The position numbers were made by a program, and so were the translations under genes. 64,000 nt of DNA from Priestia endophytica DSM 13796 (GTDB lineage Bacteria; Bacillota; Bacilli; Bacillales; Bacillaceae_H). The stretch is taken from positions 124,001 through 188,000 of the forward strand of contig NZ_FOXX01000004.1 of assembly GCF_900115845.1 (NCBI RefSeq), written 5' to 3'. Of the stretch, positions 61,848-64,000 are shown in pieces. How positions within the stretch are numbered: the stretch's first letter is position 1; the number at the start of each line of letters is the position of its first letter. The notes under the pieces are model-generated. The model was not told the origin of the DNA. It saw only the letters and a program-made list of their open reading frames with translations, and searched no databases.

Positions 61848-63305
61848 CTATGCTTCTTCTTTTTTCTTCAGGGTACATTGATAAATCTCCATCGCCTCTT
61901 CATATGGAATGTGATGTAAGGAAACCTTTACCTTTTCTTTTCCTGAAGCTACAGCCATATTGATGGAGGCCAGATGTTTTCTTTCTTGCATCCATGTTCG
62001 GCGTAGCACTATCCATTGAATACGTCCTCGTTTAATAATGGCCGTATTGCGAAAAAAAATCCCGTATTGCAAAGTCAGGAAACGTTCGCTTTGATTCCAA
62101 CCCGTAGTGCGGTATTCTCTCCACCCTAACCATAAACTTAGGATTGGGATAATGAGAGAAAAATAGTGATATGGCTCTGGTATATACACCCACAATGGAA
62201 TTAACAGAAGACAACCCATTAGAAAAAGTGGTCCTACGTAAGAAATTCTAGCTTTCTTGGGTGGAGTGTGTAGGCTGTTGCTTTTTTCATATCCAGTAAA
62301 AAGCTCAATTAAAGATTTCACTCTTTCCTTTTTAACAAAAGGGATAAAGGAGATTGTTTTTTTCACTTGTTCATCCTGGCTATTCTGAATAACAACAGCT
62401 TCGATTGATGCATATCCTAACAGGCGCTGTAATGGTCGTTCGGTGATAAAGATAGCCTGTATGCGGTGTTGTGCAATTGTTCGATGCTTCTTTTCGAATA
62501 GTCCTTGTTGAATTTCAATTTCTCCTCGTTCATTTTTATCTAATTTAAAATGATAATCACTAACATAGGTTAGGAACAATGAAAGAGCAAAGGAGAGAAG
62601 GATCATAAGAATAACAGTAGTGAGGATCCAGTTAGAACCGAACCAACTAGCTAAGTACGTAAATAAGGTGTCCCTATCCTCTCCTTTTGTTATATCCCAA
62701 TATTTCAGTAATCCGAGAAATAAAAAGGTAAATACAATGCCAAACTTCGGAGAAAGCAGGCTATGCACCATTAAATCTTTGTTAGATAATTGAAGGCTGG
62801 ATTCTTCACCATGCTCTCTTAGCTTATCCTTCTTATATTCGTATAAAACCTGGCGAATCCGCTTCTCTTCTTCCTCGGAAATGCAGCTAAGGATGATACT
62901 AGATTCCTTTCCACCTGCAAGTTCAATCGTTAAAGTTCGGGTAGAAAATAAATGATCATACACACGTACTGTAGAATCTAACGATTGAATACGGTCAGAT
63001 GTTACCCATCTTTTTTTCGTTACAACTACACCTGTTTCAATATATATCCCTTTTTCTTGTATTTGATAAGTGAAGGCTCGCCATTTCAACCCCGCTGCAA
63101 CTAAAAATAAAAGAATAATCAGACTACCTGCGGTTACGTTGATCATCAAAGTAGAAATTTGATCTCCTATTTTTTCATGAACAAATAAAACGATGAGTGG
63201 AAAAATCCATATAAAGGATAGAGATTCTTTAATAGCAGCAATTATAAAATAAAGAATGGAAATAGGGTGAAGGCGATGAATGGTTAATTTGTCAGACTTG
63301 TTCAT
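61848..63305 (-). CDS. ydbT: bPH2 (DUF304) membrane protein YdbT
   Basis: 485 aa, close to the B. subtilis YdbT length. It has several membrane helices and three bPH2 (DUF304) repeats, with the signature YQIQEKGIYIETGVV ... RIQSLDSTVR in the first and IAQHRIQAIFITERPLQRLLG in the second. The final part holds KRGRIQWIVLRRTW. In B. subtilis ydbST belongs to the SigW regulon and gives intrinsic resistance to antimicrobial peptides of other bacilli. Its start overlaps the ydbS end by 14 bases, so they form one operon. Confidence 0.83.
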   Translation of the reverse strand: MNKSDKLTIHRLHPISILYFIIAAIKESLSFIWIFPLIVLFVHEKIGDQISTLMINVTAGSLIILLFLVAAGLKWRAFTYQIQEKGIYIETGVVVTKKRWVTSDRIQSLDSTVRVYDHLFSTRTLTIELAGGKESSIILSCISEEEEKRIRQVLYEYKKDKLREHGEESSLQLSNKDLMVHSLLSPKFGIVFTFLFLGLLKYWDITKGEDRDTLFTYLASWFGSNWILTTVILMILLSFALSLFLTYVSDYHFKLDKNERGEIEIQQGLFEKKHRTIAQHRIQAIFITERPLQRLLGYASIEAVVIQNSQDEQVKKTISFIPFVKKERVKSLIELFTGYEKSNSLHTPPKKARISYVGPLFLMGCLLLIPLWVYIPEPYHYFSLIIPILSLWLGWREYRTTGWNQSERFLTLQYGIFFRNTAIIKRGRIQWIVLRRTWMQERKHLASINMAVASGKEKVKVSLHHIPYEEAMEIYQCTLKKKEEA

Positions 63306-63771
63306 CGTCTAACCTCGCATACATTTCAATTTCCCCACGAATCTCATCAGCGGTTTCTTCAGATACCCCAGGAATCTCATGGCTACCTGCTGCTGTGGAT
63401 AAGACAATAGTATACAGATGATACCTTTTCAAGATAGGACCTTGTTTTGCATCAACATGTTGAACTTTTACCATCGGAATTAATATTTTACGCTTAAATA
63501 GGAATCCTTTTATAATTTCAATACTTGTCTCACTTATGCGGTATCTCCATATACGATATTCCCACTTCGGCAGAAAATAAAGATGAAACGGTATAGATAA
63601 TAGAGATAAGCACACGGTCACACCTATAATCCAATTTGGCCATTCCCATCTCGATGTACAGTAAAACAATATAACAATAATGATTGCATATGCACATAAA
63701 GAAAGGATGCCTTCTATTATTTTTGCACGTACACTTTTTTCATTTAATCGTCTAAACCCCGTGTCACTCAC
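63292..63771 (-). CDS. ydbS: bPH2 (DUF304) membrane protein YdbS
   Basis: Starting at the GTG at 63771 (AGGAG 8 bases upstream) gives 159 aa, the length recalled for B. subtilis YdbS; the ATG ten codons earlier lies across the ribosome site. Two membrane helices (~20-65) and one DUF304 domain with RYRISETSIEIIKGFLFKRK and IPMVKVQHVDAKQGP. Partner of YdbT. No SigW consensus was recognised upstream, so regulation may differ from B. subtilis. Confidence 0.82.
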   Translation of the reverse strand: MSDTGFRRLNEKSVRAKIIEGILSLCAYAIIIVILFYCTSRWEWPNWIIGVTVCLSLLSIPFHLYFLPKWEYRIWRYRISETSIEIIKGFLFKRKILIPMVKVQHVDAKQGPILKRYHLYTIVLSTAAGSHEIPGVSEETADEIRGEIEMYARLDDEQV

Positions 63772-63854
63772 TAAATCCTCTCCTATATATAGATTTCGCA
63801 TTCCATTTGCTTGTACAATTCTTTTTTTATATTAATCCCTCTTCCCTTCCTATT

Positions 63855-64000
63855 TTAAAATGGTTTTTCCTCTTTCTCTGTTAACTCTACTAGAAAAGGG
63901 AATAAGAGAATGAACAGGATAGCAACGGTTGCACTTATATAGCCTAAGCCAATTAAAGGCCTTGTATTTTCAAAGGAGATAAACTGCTTTGTCCTACAAA
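63855..64000 (-). CDS. C-terminal end of a membrane protein (runs off the right edge)
   Basis: The minus-strand frame that ends at a TAA at 63855-63857 is open to the window edge: FENTRPLIGLGYISATVAIL, then FILLFPFLVELTEKEEKPF. It is one membrane segment plus a charged tail. The family cannot be told from 48 residues. Confidence 0.55.
   Translation of the reverse strand, partial: CRTKQFISFENTRPLIGLGYISATVAILFILLFPFLVELTEKEEKPF

Overview
The window looks like a chromosomal segment of a low-GC Gram-positive Bacillaceae, probably the Priestia megaterium / Bacillus group. The reasons are the AT-rich intergenic DNA, strong AGGAGG-type ribosome binding sites, rho-independent terminators after most units, a SLAP-domain protein, a ydbST pair, a DdlR/MocR-ddl unit and CcpA (cre)-like boxes. 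There are no rRNAs, tRNAs, CRISPR arrays, prophages or intact insertion sequences. Most of the segment is accessory catabolism, transcribed almost entirely from the minus strand. This is a reading by eye; no database search was run.

Layout. 1-1.5 kb: edge of a TatD-like gene, then gene-poor DNA with a 54-aa exported peptide and coding-like debris. 1.8-6.4 kb: MocR regulator, D-Ala-D-Ala ligase, class III aminotransferase and a SLAP-domain gene, bracketed by two copies of a ~48-bp direct repeat. 6.8-11.7 kb: an alpha-glucoside (maltose-type) PTS with EIIA, RpiR-type regulator, EIICB and a nuclease/phosphatase-fold protein. 11.8-24.7 kb: a 12-gene 4-hydroxyphenylacetate (hpa) operon with a divergent LysR regulator. 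24.8-32.8 kb: an amine (probably polyamine/acetylpolyamine) operon and two tandem AraC regulators. 32.9-42.0 kb: single genes, including flavohemoglobin, a frameshifted SDR, an Lnu(B)-like nucleotidyltransferase, a MutS2 paralogue lacking Smr, GDPD and GrpB. 42.4-47.5 kb: a TPP riboswitch controlling an NCS2 permease-LuxE-LuxC-SDR operon. 47.6-51.4 kb: AllD-like dehydrogenase, a small Gly/Ala-rich protein, an alpha/beta hydrolase, and a junction where 5'-truncated brnQ and paaI-like fragments meet. 51.6-58.5 kb: secreted galactanase, lactose-type PTS, 6-phospho-beta-galactosidase, DeoR-type LacR and a HAD phosphatase. 58.9-64 kb: TetR regulator beside a PucR remnant, a TIM-barrel epimerase, a dead methyltransferase, YdbT/YdbS and the end of a membrane protein.

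How the genes work together. In the hpa operon HpaB/HpaC hydroxylate 4-HPA, HpaD cleaves the ring, HpaE oxidises the semialdehyde, HpaF and the split HpaG1/HpaG2 isomerise and decarboxylate, a DapA-family aldolase cuts the product, and a second ALDH probably oxidises succinic semialdehyde. A DUF485/SSS pair is the likely importer, and an unusual FAD synthetase sits next to the flavin reductase. The neighbouring amine operon has permease, transaminase, ALDH and deacetylase. The galactan cluster pairs extracellular galactanase with PTS import and phospho-galactosidase.

The most unusual system is the TPP-riboswitch operon. LuxE (acid activation), LuxC (reduction to aldehyde) and SDR (reduction to alcohol) together make a carboxylate-to-alcohol module. 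Under thiamine control and with a nucleobase-type permease, the natural hypothesis is salvage of an oxidised thiamine precursor, such as the 5-carboxy form of HMP or a thiazole acetate. That function is an inference; the riboswitch and the gene families are read from the sequence.
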